Counted from the stretch's first letter, positions 52,700-63,400 are shown. The stretch: DNA of 64,000 nt from Syntrophotaleaceae bacterium (GCA_041390365.1 JAWKQB010000003.1:1-64000), one strand, 5' to 3'. Numbers and translations: made by a program. Notes: generated by a model not told the origin, from the sequence alone.

Positions 52700-54178
52700 A
52701 TGCATATGACACGGACCGACAACGGCAAGCGCCCCGGCTGGAAGTTCGACAACAGCTATCTTCGTCTGCCCGATACCCTCTACGTGCGCCTTAAACCTGT
52801 TCCAGTGGCTTCTCCAAAGGTGGCGATCTTCAACCGCTCCCTGGCCGAAACGCTGGGCCTGGATGCGAATGTGCTGGCCGGGGAGGAAGGAGCGGGGATT
52901 TTTTCCGGGAACCGTCTTCCCGAAGGAGCCGAACCGATTGCCCAGGCCTATGCCGGACACCAGTTCGGTCATTTCACGATGCTCGGAGACGGCCGGGCCC
53001 ATCTGCTGGGAGAGCATGTCACACCGGACGGGGAGCGGTTCGACATCCAGCTCAAGGGATCGGGGAGAACTCCTTTTTCCCGCAACGGCGACGGGCGAGC
53101 CGCCCTGGGGCCCATGCTGCGGGAGTACCTTATCAGCGAAGCGATGCACGGCCTCGGCATCCCCACCACCCGCAGCCTGGCGGTGGCGATCACCGGTGAG
53201 CCGGTCTACCGCGAAACCACTCTTCCGGGTGCGATCCTCACCCGGGTGGCGAGCAGCCACATCCGTGTCGGCACTTTCGAGTATCTGTTGTGGAAACAGG
53301 ATCTGGAGGGGCTCCGGACCCTGGCGGAATACACCATCCGCCGCCACTATCCCGAGTTGATGCAGGCGGACAATCCCTATTTCGCCCTGCTGCAGGAGGT
53401 TCTGCAACGGCAGACATCACTGGTGGCCCGATGGCTGCTGGTCGGCTTCATCCACGGCGTGATGAACACCGACAATGTCGCTTTGAGCGGGGAAAGCATC
53501 GATTACGGTCCCTGTGCCTTCATGGACCGCTACGATCCCGCCACGGTCTTCAGTTCCATCGACCACGGCGGCCGCTACGCCTATGGGCGGCAGCCCTATA
53601 TCGCCCAATGGAACCTGACTCGCTTCGCCGAGACCCTGCTGCCGTTCCTGCATGAGGAAGAAGAAAAGGCGGTGGAAATGGCCAACGGCTGCCTCAGCAC
53701 CTTCCCGGATCTGTTCCGGAGATTCTGGCTGTCGGGAATGAGGGAAAAGCTGGGCCTGTTTACCGAAGAAGAGGAAGACGGACCGCTGGTCCGGGACTTC
53801 CTGGAGATCCTGCAAAAGACCGGGGCGGACTACACCAACACCTTCCGCCATCTGGCCCTGGAAACCTTGCCGGAAGCCCCTGTATTCCACGACCCGGGCT
53901 TCCTGCAGTGGCAGGAGCGGTGGCAGAACCGTCGGGCCCGGCAGAAAGAATCAACCGCAGCAGCCCGCGAGCTGATGAATGCCCACAACCCCGCGGTCAT
54001 CCCCCGCAACCACCGGGTCGAGGAGGCCCTCGACGCAGCGGGACAGGGAGACTACGCTCCGCTGCGGATACTGCTCGATGTTCTGTCCCGGCCCTTCGAG
54101 GACCGGCCGGAGCACGCCGCCTTCCGCCAGCCGCCGCCCCCTTCGTCCATGCCCTACCGGACCTTTTGTGGAACATGA
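52700..54178 (+). CDS. selO: Protein adenylyltransferase SelO
   Basis: A 492-aa pseudokinase-fold enzyme of the SelO/YdiU family, which transfers AMP from ATP to Ser/Thr/Tyr residues of target proteins and is linked to redox stress. Characteristic segments are AYAGHQFGHFTMLGDGRAHLL, QLKGSGRTPFSRNGDGRAALG, GFIHGVMNTDNVALSGESID and YGPCAFMD; the Lys and Asp residues that bind inverted ATP are present. The C-terminus YRTFCGT has Cys rather than selenocysteine. Length is near the E. coli protein (478 aa). It is a single-gene unit followed by a terminator at 54193. Confidence 0.95.
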   Translation: MHMTRTDNGKRPGWKFDNSYLRLPDTLYVRLKPVPVASPKVAIFNRSLAETLGLDANVLAGEEGAGIFSGNRLPEGAEPIAQAYAGHQFGHFTMLGDGRAHLLGEHVTPDGERFDIQLKGSGRTPFSRNGDGRAALGPMLREYLISEAMHGLGIPTTRSLAVAITGEPVYRETTLPGAILTRVASSHIRVGTFEYLLWKQDLEGLRTLAEYTIRRHYPELMQADNPYFALLQEVLQRQTSLVARWLLVGFIHGVMNTDNVALSGESIDYGPCAFMDRYDPATVFSSIDHGGRYAYGRQPYIAQWNLTRFAETLLPFLHEEEEKAVEMANGCLSTFPDLFRRFWLSGMREKLGLFTEEEEDGPLVRDFLEILQKTGADYTNTFRHLALETLPEAPVFHDPGFLQWQERWQNRRARQKESTAAARELMNAHNPAVIPRNHRVEEALDAAGQGDYAPLRILLDVLSRPFEDRPEHAAFRQPPPPSSMPYRTFCGT

Positions 54179-54192
54179 CCGGGACAAAGCAA

Positions 54193-54222
54193 AACGCCCC
54201 AAATGATAACTCGGGGCGTTTT
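54193..54222 (+). terminator. selO terminator
   Basis: AACGCCCC (54193-54200) and GGGGCGTT (54213-54220) form a perfect stem followed by TTGA; A residues precede it. Confidence 0.8.
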
Positions 54223-54249
54223 GACGATGATTCGATTCTTTGCATCTTC

Positions 54250-54415
54250 CCTGAGAGGAAGACTATGTCGGATCAGCTGTTTCTCCGATCCAAAAATTTG
54301 CTCTCGTTATTTAAGGTTCGAGATATGTCACGCGTTGAGCCCGGCGGATCAGAGACTGTCATACCGTCTTCCTCCTTTGGAGTAACTCTCTTTTTCTTTT
54401 GAGTTGCTCTTATTA
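54250..54415. ncRNA. Candidate structured RNA region
   Basis: GAGGAAGAC (about 54253-54261) pairs at distance with GTCTTCCTC (54365-54373). Inside are a TCGGA/TCCGA hairpin (54269-54289) and a CTCG/CGAG hairpin. Directly after the outer arm, GAGTAACTC (54380-54388) and GAGTTGCTC (54401-54409) form a stem followed by TTATTATA. The layout suggests a transcript of about 160 bases with its own end, but no promoter or known family was found. Confidence 0.3.
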
Positions 54416-55070
54416 TATCCGAAAAAACCCCTGTCGGCAATCGGCCAAAAAAAATTCCCGCGCATTAGCCCCAAGCACTGCTATTAGAGAAAGAGATCAA
54501 TAACCCATCGCAACTGACCGAAAAATTCACCCAAGCCTCTTAAAACCCTTCCCCAGCCATGGAGAAATTATTTTCTTTTAAGTATTAAAAAATTTCTCCG
54601 CTCCCCCTGAAACTGGCAAATTTAATGCTAGTATCTAATTAAACCGGTAATCAATATCCCCAGCAGCCAGACTGAACCCCCTCAATGGGATGGTAAAAGG
54701 TTGCCGTTTTCGATTTTAAGTATTGCACGGGAATTGGAAATCTGAGAAACTAATTAAAAGGCTAATTAACTGAAAAACAAGAGGATTTTTACTTTTTTCA
54801 TTGAGCATTGGAAGATGGAGGGTGCACGGACAAGCCGTTTGAATCATTAGGAAAACGGTAATTTGTTTCAGGAGGAACAGGCTGATCCACAGAACAACCG
54901 GATTCGTTTTGATCAAAGTCCCTTCCCCCCGCGACCTTGTCCGCCCCTTCAAGAAAACCTGAACAGTGTCTTGAAAACCAATTCAATTGATATGCAATGG
55001 CGCAAATTATCCCCCTGTCTTTTTCCTGACAGGGGAAAGGCTTCAACCGGTCAACCAAGGAGGTCCAGTC
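54416..55070 (+). promoter_or_regulatory. Long AT-rich upstream region of the multicopper oxidase gene
   Basis: About 650 bases with base composition much AT-richer than the rest of the window and no convincing gene. TGGCAAATTTAATGCT (54614-54629) has the GG-N10-GC spacing of a sigma-54 promoter with two mismatches from the best consensus. A hairpin CCCCTGTC (55012-55019) / GACAGGGG (55028-55035) lies about 35 bases before the start codon, and AAGGAGG is the ribosome binding site. This may be a regulated long leader. Confidence 0.45.
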
Positions 55071-58000
55071 ATGAAATTCTCAACCCGTATCAAAATTTTT
55101 CTAGCCATAGGAACAGTCATGGCTTTATCCGCCTGTGGAGGCGGTGGCGGTGGGAGCGATGGCTCTTCCGGAGGCGGGGGCAGCACACCGACTTCGGTAA
55201 CCGTACAAGGCAACCTGGCAGGACAGACCGCCCCTCTCCCCGCCCAGGTCACCCAGGCCGTGGTAGCGCCGGACGCCAACATCGCGGTTCTGATGGTGGA
55301 CGAAACCGGCGGCATAGCCGCCAGCCAGATCGTCACCCTTGCGGCCGGCCAATTCTCCCTGCAGGTTCCCCTGGGACATAATTACGTCATGGTGTTCCGC
55401 GAAGGAAGCGTCACCGGCAGGACCTTGGGCATCCTGGTCCCCGATGCTTCGGGCCGGACCACCCTCTCCCTGCCAAACGGTTCGATCAACCTGAATTTTG
55501 GAGATCTCGATCTGGACAACAAAACCGGCAAGGTGCGCCCCCGTAACGCCGTGACGGTCACGTTCGCGGCCTCCGATTTTGCCGACGGCGACGGGGACGG
55601 CATTCCGGACGTCTGCGACAACTCCAATGACGAGGATCTGGACGGCGTAGTCGACAGCGACGATGCCTTCCCCTTCGATCCCGATGAGTGGGTGGATACG
55701 GACGGCGACGGCATCGGCAACAACGCCGACCCCGATGACGATAATGACGGGACGGTCGACGGCGACGACGCTTTCCCCACCGATCCTAACGAGACGACCG
55801 ACACCGACGATGACGGCGTCGGCGACAATGCCGATCCCGATATTGACGGCGACGGCGTCTTCAACAACGAGGATGCCTTCCCCACCAATCCCAATGAATC
55901 TCAGGATTCGGACGGCGACGGCATCGGCAACAACACCGACCCCGATGACGATAACGACGGTATTCCTGACGCCGATGACCCCTTCCCCACCTTCCCGGGA
56001 GACCAGGACAGCGACGGTGATGGCATACCGGATCTGTCGGATCAGGCCCCCGACCGCGGAGTGTTTCTGATCCCCAGCCCCAACACTGAGTTAGGGCCTC
56101 CGATCCCGCCGAGCCCCCTTTACAGTGCCGAATCCTTTACCCAGAAGATGCTCCGCTTCGAAGAGTTCGGCACCGAGGAGTTCCCTGCAGCGCCAGCGAA
56201 TAATTTCACTCCGCTTCCCCGGCCGGTCAATTTCCAGAGCGGTCCCAACCCCGCCGCCCTCGAAAACTTCCTGGCTCAGGACGGTATTGCGCCTTTCCCG
56301 ACCCGGGTGTCCAACACCACCGTCACCAACCCCTGGAAAGCTGACATCGAAGCTTTCCTCGGCCGCACCCTTGTTGCTCCCCAGGTTGGGGGGGTTGCCG
56401 GACCGGCCGAAGGACGCCCCGGCGGCGAAGGTTACTCCCATCAGCGGTGGGAGCAGTTCTATCCCCAGGTCTATTTCAAGACCGCCCAGGCCGGCGCCCG
56501 GGTGAACAACGGCTTCCGGGACGAAAGGCAGCGGCACGACTATCGCCTTGGGGAATTCGGCCCGAGCGGGCTCTATCACAACACGGCCGGGGTCAGTGCC
56601 ACGGCAGGAACGACGGCCGGCATCGCCATACGCCTGCACCCCAACATGCCGATTCAGGACCCCAAATCCCTCTGGACCTTCGACGGAACCCTTCCGCCGA
56701 AACTGCTCCAAGTCCGCTATGGCGAGACGATCCTGATGCGCCACTACAATGCCCTGCCGATCGATCCGGCGGCCAACAACGGCTTCGGCAGGCATACCAT
56801 CTCCACCCATGAACACAACGGCCACCAGCCGGCCGAGAGCGACGGCTTTGCCAACGCCTATTTCTTCCCCGGTCAGTATTACGACTACCGCTGGCCCCTG
56901 CAGCTGGCCGGGCACGACACCATCAACATCAACGCTTCAGAGCCGCGGGCGGCCTTCCCCTGTGAACCGGGGGAATCGATCATGGTGGACGACAACAACG
57001 ACGGCATCCCGACCCCGAAGTTCTGCTCCAGCGGCCGCATCCAGATCCGCGGCGACTGGCGGGAGACCATGAGTACCCACTGGTTCCACGACCATATGCT
57101 CGATTTCACCGCCCAGAACGTCTACAAGGGCAACGCCGTCATGATGAACTACTACAGCGCCATCGACCGGGGCAACGAAGCGATCGCGGACGGCGTCAAC
57201 CTGCGCTTCCCCAGCGGCACGGCTCTCAACTGGGGCAACCGCGACTATGACGTCAACCTGGTCATTGCCGACAAGGCCTGGGACAGCAACGGTCAGCTCT
57301 GGTACAACATTATCCAGCGTGACGGTTTCCTGGGTGACCACATCCTGACCAACTGGCTCTACCACCCCTATTTCGACGTGCGGGCCCGCAAATACCGCTT
57401 CCGCATCCTGAACGGAGCGGTGGCCCGCTTCTTTTCCATTGCGCTGGTCCGGGAAATACAGGGTGACAGCGGCTCCATGCCGGGCCCGGCGGGCTCCGGG
57501 GTCTCCTATGAACGGGTCCCCTTCCATATGATCGCCAACGACGGCAACATCATGGAACATGCCATTCCCTTCGACGGGTCGATGCCGCTTTACCCCAACA
57601 ACCCCAACGACTCCAATCCCGACAATACCCAGTATATCGGCCAGCTCCCGTCCCAGGGAATTGCCGAGCGCTACGACATCATCGTCGACTTCAGCAGGCA
57701 CGGCATCCGGCCCGGCGACAAGCTCTACTTCGTCAATGTAATGGAGCACGAGGACGGAAAAGGCGTTTCGGGCAAGATCCCCCTGGCGGAGGTCCTGTCC
57801 GGCGAATACAAGGCCCAGAGGTTCAACAACACCTGGATCAATGGCGATCCGGGCGTGGGCAAGTTCATGGAACTGCGGGTCCACGCCTACTCGGGCAACG
57901 ACCAGAGCATGAATCCGGCGGATTATGAACCGGGCAAGACGAAGATGGTTCCCTTGGCCATCGACCGCAACGATCCGGCTCTGGCCACCGCCCCCAGGCA

Positions 58001-58487
58001 CAGCCTGGAGTTCGACCGGACCAACGGTGACAGCAATCATCCCTGGCAGATCAGGGTGGACGGAGGGGACCGTTTCCCGGCCGATCCCACCCGGGTGTCC
58101 CTCCTGGTGGGAGGCGCCATCGAGGTCTGGGACTTCGATACCGGCGGCGGCTGGGACCATCCCGTTCACAACCATTTCGAGGAAGGCATCATCATCACCC
58201 GGGATGGCGCAGAACCCCCCGAATGGGAGAAGTGGGCGCGCAAGGACCTCTTCCGGATCGGAACGGATACGGACAGCGGCGACCGGATGACCATCGCCTT
58301 CCGCGCCAGGGATTTCTCGGGGATCTACATGTCCCACTGCCACAATACAACCCACGAGGACAATGCCATGCTGCTGCGGTGGGATGCCCAGAATCCGAAC
58401 AACCTGATCCTGATGGACACCCCGGTGCCGGACTGGGACGGCGTGGAATACATCAGATCGCGCCATATATCCGAGGATGAGAACTAG
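55071..58487 (+). CDS. OmpB-like multicopper oxidase lipoprotein with TSP3 repeats
   Basis: A 1138-aa surface lipoprotein. The signal ends in the lipobox LSAC (Cys22), followed by a glycine-rich spacer. Residues about 175-330 carry calcium-binding thrombospondin type 3 repeats (DGDGIPD, DTDGDGIGNNADPDDDNDG). The rest is a multicopper oxidase: Cu ligands lie in THEHNGH (about 580), HWFHDH (about 668), HPVHNH (about 1029) and HCHNTTHEDNAM (about 1088), giving complete type 1, 2 and 3 sites. The layout matches Geobacter OmpB and MofA-type Mn(II) oxidases, some of which are needed for metal-oxide reduction. AAGGAGG precedes the ATG. A terminator separates it from the cus genes. Confidence 0.92.
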   Translation: MKFSTRIKIFLAIGTVMALSACGGGGGGSDGSSGGGGSTPTSVTVQGNLAGQTAPLPAQVTQAVVAPDANIAVLMVDETGGIAASQIVTLAAGQFSLQVPLGHNYVMVFREGSVTGRTLGILVPDASGRTTLSLPNGSINLNFGDLDLDNKTGKVRPRNAVTVTFAASDFADGDGDGIPDVCDNSNDEDLDGVVDSDDAFPFDPDEWVDTDGDGIGNNADPDDDNDGTVDGDDAFPTDPNETTDTDDDGVGDNADPDIDGDGVFNNEDAFPTNPNESQDSDGDGIGNNTDPDDDNDGIPDADDPFPTFPGDQDSDGDGIPDLSDQAPDRGVFLIPSPNTELGPPIPPSPLYSAESFTQKMLRFEEFGTEEFPAAPANNFTPLPRPVNFQSGPNPAALENFLAQDGIAPFPTRVSNTTVTNPWKADIEAFLGRTLVAPQVGGVAGPAEGRPGGEGYSHQRWEQFYPQVYFKTAQAGARVNNGFRDERQRHDYRLGEFGPSGLYHNTAGVSATAGTTAGIAIRLHPNMPIQDPKSLWTFDGTLPPKLLQVRYGETILMRHYNALPIDPAANNGFGRHTISTHEHNGHQPAESDGFANAYFFPGQYYDYRWPLQLAGHDTININASEPRAAFPCEPGESIMVDDNNDGIPTPKFCSSGRIQIRGDWRETMSTHWFHDHMLDFTAQNVYKGNAVMMNYYSAIDRGNEAIADGVNLRFPSGTALNWGNRDYDVNLVIADKAWDSNGQLWYNIIQRDGFLGDHILTNWLYHPYFDVRARKYRFRILNGAVARFFSIALVREIQGDSGSMPGPAGSGVSYERVPFHMIANDGNIMEHAIPFDGSMPLYPNNPNDSNPDNTQYIGQLPSQGIAERYDIIVDFSRHGIRPGDKLYFVNVMEHEDGKGVSGKIPLAEVLSGEYKAQRFNNTWINGDPGVGKFMELRVHAYSGNDQSMNPADYEPGKTKMVPLAIDRNDPALATAPRHSLEFDRTNGDSNHPWQIRVDGGDRFPADPTRVSLLVGGAIEVWDFDTGGGWDHPVHNHFEEGIIITRDGAEPPEWEKWARKDLFRIGTDTDSGDRMTIAFRARDFSGIYMSHCHNTTHEDNAMLLRWDAQNPNNLILMDTPVPDWDGVEYIRSRHISEDEN
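55662..56030 (+). repeat. Coding tandem repeats of 105 bp in the multicopper oxidase gene
   Basis: Units start at 55662, 55767, 55872 and 55977, each encoding about 35 residues beginning DAFP or DPFP and containing DxDxDG calcium loops. Exact 105-base spacing suggests recent unit duplication and possible copy-number variation. Confidence 0.85.
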
Positions 58488-58541
58488 CAACCTCTTGTGA
58501 AAGGGGTGCGACTGACTGAAAGACCTGCAACCTGACCGGAT

Positions 58542-58587
58542 GCAGGACCCGGGGAGGAAACCCCGGGTCCTGCTCCGGTTTTTTTGG
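58542..58587 (+). terminator. Strong terminator after multicopper oxidase gene
   Basis: GCAGGACCCGGGG (58542-58554) and CCCCGGGTCCTGC (58561-58573) are perfect 13-base arms with loop AGGAAA, followed by a seven-T run. Confidence 0.93.
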
Positions 58588-58615
58588 ATGTCACTTGAAA
58601 AAGGCGACTGCAATC

Positions 58616-60475
58616 ATGAAGATGGCAACCATGAAGAAGTATCTCCCTTACCTGCTGCTGTCTGTGCTCCTGCTCGGGGCTTTCTGGGGAGGAGCTCTGT
58701 TCGGCACCCGGGGAGATGACCCGGAGGAACAGGCCGAGCCGGGACGACGGATTCTCTACTACGTGGATCCAATGAATCCGGCCCATACCTCCAGCGAACC
58801 GGGTCTGGCGCCCTGCGGCATGAAGATGGAGCCGGTCTATGCCGACGACGATGCCGGCGATGGCGGACTACCCGGCTCCCTGCCTCCGGGAACGGCCCGG
58901 ATCACTCCCGAAAAACAGCAGTTGATAGGGGTTCGGGTGGAAAAGGCGGGGCTCTCCAATCGCCGTCATGTCATGCGGGCCCTGGGGCGGATAACGGCGG
59001 ATGAAAATCTCACCTACCGCATTTCGGCAGCGGGCGACGGCTGGGTCTGGGGGGTCAGCGAGGCAACCACCGGCAGCCTGGTCAATCGGGACCAGCTGGT
59101 GGCCAAAGTGTTCTACAATCGGTACCTGAACATTCAGGAAGATTATCTTCGCGCCCTCGAGTACAACGAACGGAGAAAGGAAGCCGTCAAGGATGGCGGT
59201 GAAGAGGCGGCTGAAGAGTCATTCATAAAAACCGCCTCCTCCTTCGGCGGCCTGAACGCAGCCGGCAAGATCGTCTACAACCTGCGGGACCAGCTGGAAG
59301 TCTCCAAACTGGAGCTTTACAGCCTGGGGGTGGGGGAAACCCAAATAAAGGAGATGAACCGCCATCGCCGCATTGTCCCGGACATCGAGGTCCGGTCGCC
59401 GGTGCAGGGGTTTGTGCTCAGCCGAAACATTTCAACTCAGCAGCGCTTCCGCATGGGTGAGGAGCTGTTCCGGATCGCCGATTTGAGCCGCGTCTGGATC
59501 CTGGCCGAAGTCTTCGAAGGGCAGGCGCCCTACATCCACCCCGGGATGACCGCCAAGGTCACCCTCCCCCACCAGAACCAGGTTTTTGAAGCCAGGGTGG
59601 CCAACGTTCCGCCCCTGTTCGATCCCGGGTCACGAACCTACAAAGTCCGCCTGGAAACCGATAATCCCGAGTTCGTGCTGCGTCCCGACATGTTCGTCGA
59701 TGTGGAGTTCGAGGGGGTGGCGGTCGGGGCCGTCATCGTGCCCGTGGACAGTTTGGTCGATTCCGGTCTTACGAAAACGGTTTTCGTCGAAACACGCAAG
59801 GGATATTTCGAGCCTCGGACGGTGGAGACCGGCCGGCACTTCGGCGACCGGGTCGAGATTGTCCGTGGCCTCATGCCCGGAGAACCGGTCGCTGTTTCCG
59901 GCACTTTCTTCATCGATTCGGAAAGCCGGATGAAGATGGGCTCGGCCCACGTCATCGCAAGCGCCATGCCCCCCATGGATCACGCCAACCACCAGGCGCC
60001 ATCGGGCAAGGACGTGGTGAAGGACCCGGTCTGCGGAATGGATGTTTCCCCCGACGAAGCCAGGAAAAAGGGGCTGACCAGCCAGTTCGAGGGGAAGACC
60101 TACTTCTTCTGTGCCGAGCAGTGCAAACGGACATTCGACCGTGAACACGGGATCGAGGCGGACAAACCCGATGCTAAGCAGCCAGTCGTGCCCCTGCCCA
60201 AGGTCCAGTCGGCCGCTGCGGATATCGTGAAGGACCCCGTCTGCGGCATGGATGTCCAGCCGGCGATAGCGGAAGCGGCCGGGTTGAAAAGCACCCGCGA
60301 CGGTAAACCCTACTATTTCTGCAACGAAAGTTGCAAAACCCGCTTCGACCAGGCTCCTGAACCATTCCTGAAGGGGCAGAAACAGCTCAAACCCCAGAAC
60401 CTGGCGCAAAACCCGCCCATCCCCCCCCACGAACAATCGATGGATCATGAGCACGGGGGCCACGGGCATGATTAA
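58616..60475 (+). CDS. CusB-like RND efflux adaptor with two C-terminal YHS domains
   Basis: A periplasmic adaptor of about 619 aa. After an N-terminal anchor (YLPYLLLSVLLLGAFWGGAL) comes a heavy-metal-binding segment (YYVDPMNPAHTSSEPGLAPCGMKMEPVY), then the membrane-fusion protein core with its coiled-coil hairpin and barrel (IEVRSPVQGFVLSRNIS, TAKVTLPHQNQVFEARV). The C-terminus adds two YHS-type metal domains (VKDPVCGMDV ... YFFCAEQCKRTF and VKDPVCGMDV ... YYFCNESCKTRF) and a His-rich tail (HEQSMDHEHGGHGHD). Double YHS tails are not standard for CusB. Starts at 58595 (TTG), 58616 and 58622 are possible. It overlaps the pump gene by eight bases. Confidence 0.9.
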   Translation: MKMATMKKYLPYLLLSVLLLGAFWGGALFGTRGDDPEEQAEPGRRILYYVDPMNPAHTSSEPGLAPCGMKMEPVYADDDAGDGGLPGSLPPGTARITPEKQQLIGVRVEKAGLSNRRHVMRALGRITADENLTYRISAAGDGWVWGVSEATTGSLVNRDQLVAKVFYNRYLNIQEDYLRALEYNERRKEAVKDGGEEAAEESFIKTASSFGGLNAAGKIVYNLRDQLEVSKLELYSLGVGETQIKEMNRHRRIVPDIEVRSPVQGFVLSRNISTQQRFRMGEELFRIADLSRVWILAEVFEGQAPYIHPGMTAKVTLPHQNQVFEARVANVPPLFDPGSRTYKVRLETDNPEFVLRPDMFVDVEFEGVAVGAVIVPVDSLVDSGLTKTVFVETRKGYFEPRTVETGRHFGDRVEIVRGLMPGEPVAVSGTFFIDSESRMKMGSAHVIASAMPPMDHANHQAPSGKDVVKDPVCGMDVSPDEARKKGLTSQFEGKTYFFCAEQCKRTFDREHGIEADKPDAKQPVVPLPKVQSAAADIVKDPVCGMDVQPAIAEAAGLKSTRDGKPYYFCNESCKTRFDQAPEPFLKGQKQLKPQNLAQNPPIPPHEQSMDHEHGGHGHD

Positions 60476-63400
60476 TCGCATCATCGACTTCTCGGTCAAC
60501 AACCGGTTTATCGTCCTCTTTCTGGTGGCCGTCGCCTGCATCACCGGGTGGTGGTCGATGACCAGGGTGCCCCTGGACGCGGTGCCCGATCTGAGCGACA
60601 CACAGGTCATCATCTACTCGCGCTGGAACCAGAGCCCCGACATCATCGAAGATCAGGTCACCTATCCCATCGTCACCGCCATGCTGGGCGCCCCCGGGGT
60701 CAAGACGGTGCGGGGTCTTTCCGACTTCGGCTACTCCTACGTCTACGTTATTTTTGAGGACGGCACCGATATCTACTGGGCCCGCTCCCGAACCCTGGAG
60801 TATCTGTCCGGGGTGCTCCCCAGCCTCCCGGACGGGGTCAAGACCGAACTCGGTCCCGACGCTACCGGTCTCGGCTGGGTTTTTCAGTACGCACTGGTGG
60901 ACGAAAGCGGCAAGCACAGCCTGGCGGAACTCCGTTCCCTGCAGGACTGGTACCTGCGCTACCACCTCAAGTCGGTCCCCGGCGTCGCCGAAGTGGCGCC
61001 GGTCGGCGGTTTCCGCAAGCAGTACCAGGTGAATTTGGATCCCAACCGGCTGCAGGCCTACAACATCCCCATCAGCCGGGTGACCGAGGCGGTGCAGGCC
61101 GGCAACAGCGAGGTGGGCGGCCGGGTGATCGAATTTGGCGGCACCGAATACATGGTGCGGGGGCGGGGCTACGCCCGGTCGACCAGCGATTTCGAAAACA
61201 TCCTGTTGAGCACGACCGAAAACGGCACTCCGATCCTGATCAAGGACGTGGGCCAGGTTGTTCACGGTCCGGACATGCGCCGGGGGGTCACCGATCTCGA
61301 CGGGACCGGCGAGGTTGTCTCCGGGATCATTGTCATGCGCCAGGGACAGAACGCTCTGGAGGTCATCGACAAAGTAAAGACGAAGATCCGGGAGATCGAG
61401 CCGGGTCTGCCCGCCGGGGTGAAAGTGGTCCCCATCTACGACCGGTCCGAGTTGATTCACGATGCCATCGACACTCTTAAAAAAACTCTGACCCACGAGA
61501 TCATCCTCGTGGTCGGGGTCATCCTCCTGTTTCTGTGGCATATTCCTAGCGGCATCATCCCCGCGATCACCATCCCCGCGGCAATTCTGATCTCCTTCAT
61601 CCTGTTCAAGATGATGGGCGTCACCGCCAACATCATGTCCCTGGGCGGGATCGCCATCGCCATCGGCGCCATGAGCGACGCCGCCATCGTGGTGGTCGAG
61701 CAGACCCACAAGAAGCTGGAGGAATGGGAGCGGGAAGGCCGCAAGACAGATTATCGGCCGATCATCGTGGCGGCGGTCAAGGAGGTGGCCGGTCCGAGTT
61801 TCTTCGCCCTGCTGGTGATCGCGGTCTCCTTTTTTCCCGTGTTCGCCCTCGAGGATCAGGAGGGGCGTCTCTTCAAGCCTCTTGCCTATACCAAAAATTT
61901 TTCCATGATTTGTGCGGCGCTGCTGGCCATCACCCTCGATCCGGCCCTGCGTCTGACCTTCATGAACTTGAGGGACTTCCGGTTCCGGCCCCTGTGGCTG
62001 AGCCGGGGAGTCAATTCCCTTTTCGGCGGCACCATCCACTCGGAGGACAAGCACCCGATCAGCCGGATCCTCATCCGTCTTTACCAGCCGGCGGCCGAAT
62101 GGGCACTGCGCCATAAAATGGCTGTCCTGTCCATCACCCTGGGCCTGATCCTCGTCACCACCCCGGTATTTCTGAAGCTCGGCACGGAATTCATGCCGCC
62201 CCTCGACGAGGGGACCATTCTCTACATGCCTTCCACCATGCCCGGCATTTCCATTGCCGAGGCGCAGAAGCTGCTGCAGGTCACCGACCGCATCATCAAG
62301 GAATTTCCGGAAGTGGACCGGGTGCTGGGCAAAGCCGGCCGGGCCGAGACCTCGACGGACCCGGCGCCGCTGTCGATGCTCGAGACGGTGATTACCCTGA
62401 AGCCGAAATCGGAGTGGCGGGCTGTGGACACCTGGTATTCCTCCTGGGCCCCGGACTGGCTCAAGTCGATCCTGCGCCGCTTCACTCCCGATCACATCTC
62501 CTCCGAGCAGCTGATCAGCGAGATGAGCGTGGCCCTGCAGCTGCCGGGTCTGGCCAATGGCTGGACCATGCCGGTCAAGGGGCGGATCGAAATGCTCACC
62601 ACCGGGATGCGCACCCCCGTCGGGCTCAAGATATCGGGAGCCGACGTCGGGGTCATCGAAGAGATCGGAACCCAAATAGAAAAGGTGCTTCCGCCGGTCA
62701 GGGGAACCCGCACCGTATTCGCCGAACGGACCGGCAGCGGCCATTTCCTGGACATCAACTGGGACCGGAAACAGCTGGCCTTTTACGGATTGACGGTGGA
62801 TCAGGCCCAGACCGTGGTGCAGAAAGCCATCGGCGGAGTCAACGTAACGACGACGGTGGAAGGACGGGCCCGCTATCCGGTCAATGTCCGTTATCAGAGG
62901 GACTTTCGGGACGATCTCGAGGCGCTGGGGCAGGTTCTGGTGTCGGCGCCCGGGGGCCAGAGACAGATCCCCATATCCCAGCTTGCGGACATCCGTGCGG
63001 CCAGCGGTCCGGGCATGATCCGCAACGAAAACGGCCTGCTGACCGGCTACGTCTTCGTCGACATCACGGGGCGCGATCCGAAAAGTTACATCGAGGAGGC
63101 GGACGTCCTAATCCGGGAGCAGGTCCGGGTCCCGCAGGGGTACGCGGTTTCCTGGAGCGGCCAGTATGAAGCCATGGAGCGGATCAGCGAGCGGCTGAAA
63201 ATCGTCATCCCTCTGACCCTGGCCCTCATCTTCCTGCTGCTCTACATCAACACCCGATCGACGGTCAAGACCCTGATCGTGCTGCTGGCGGTGCCTTTTT
63301 CCGCCATCGGCGTCATCTGGCTGCTCTATTTCCTCGGCTACAACATGAGCATCGGGGTGTGGGTCGGCCTGATCGCCCTGCTCGGAGTCGATGCCGAAAC

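Noticed and set aside
55012..55035. c-di-GMP (GEMM) riboswitch before the multicopper oxidase
   Set aside because: Only a simple hairpin is present; the conserved GEMM core sequences were not found.
60387..62744. 785-codon minus-strand frame opposite the CusA-like gene
   Set aside because: It is antisense to an RND pump with intact motifs, with no start site or recognisable domain.
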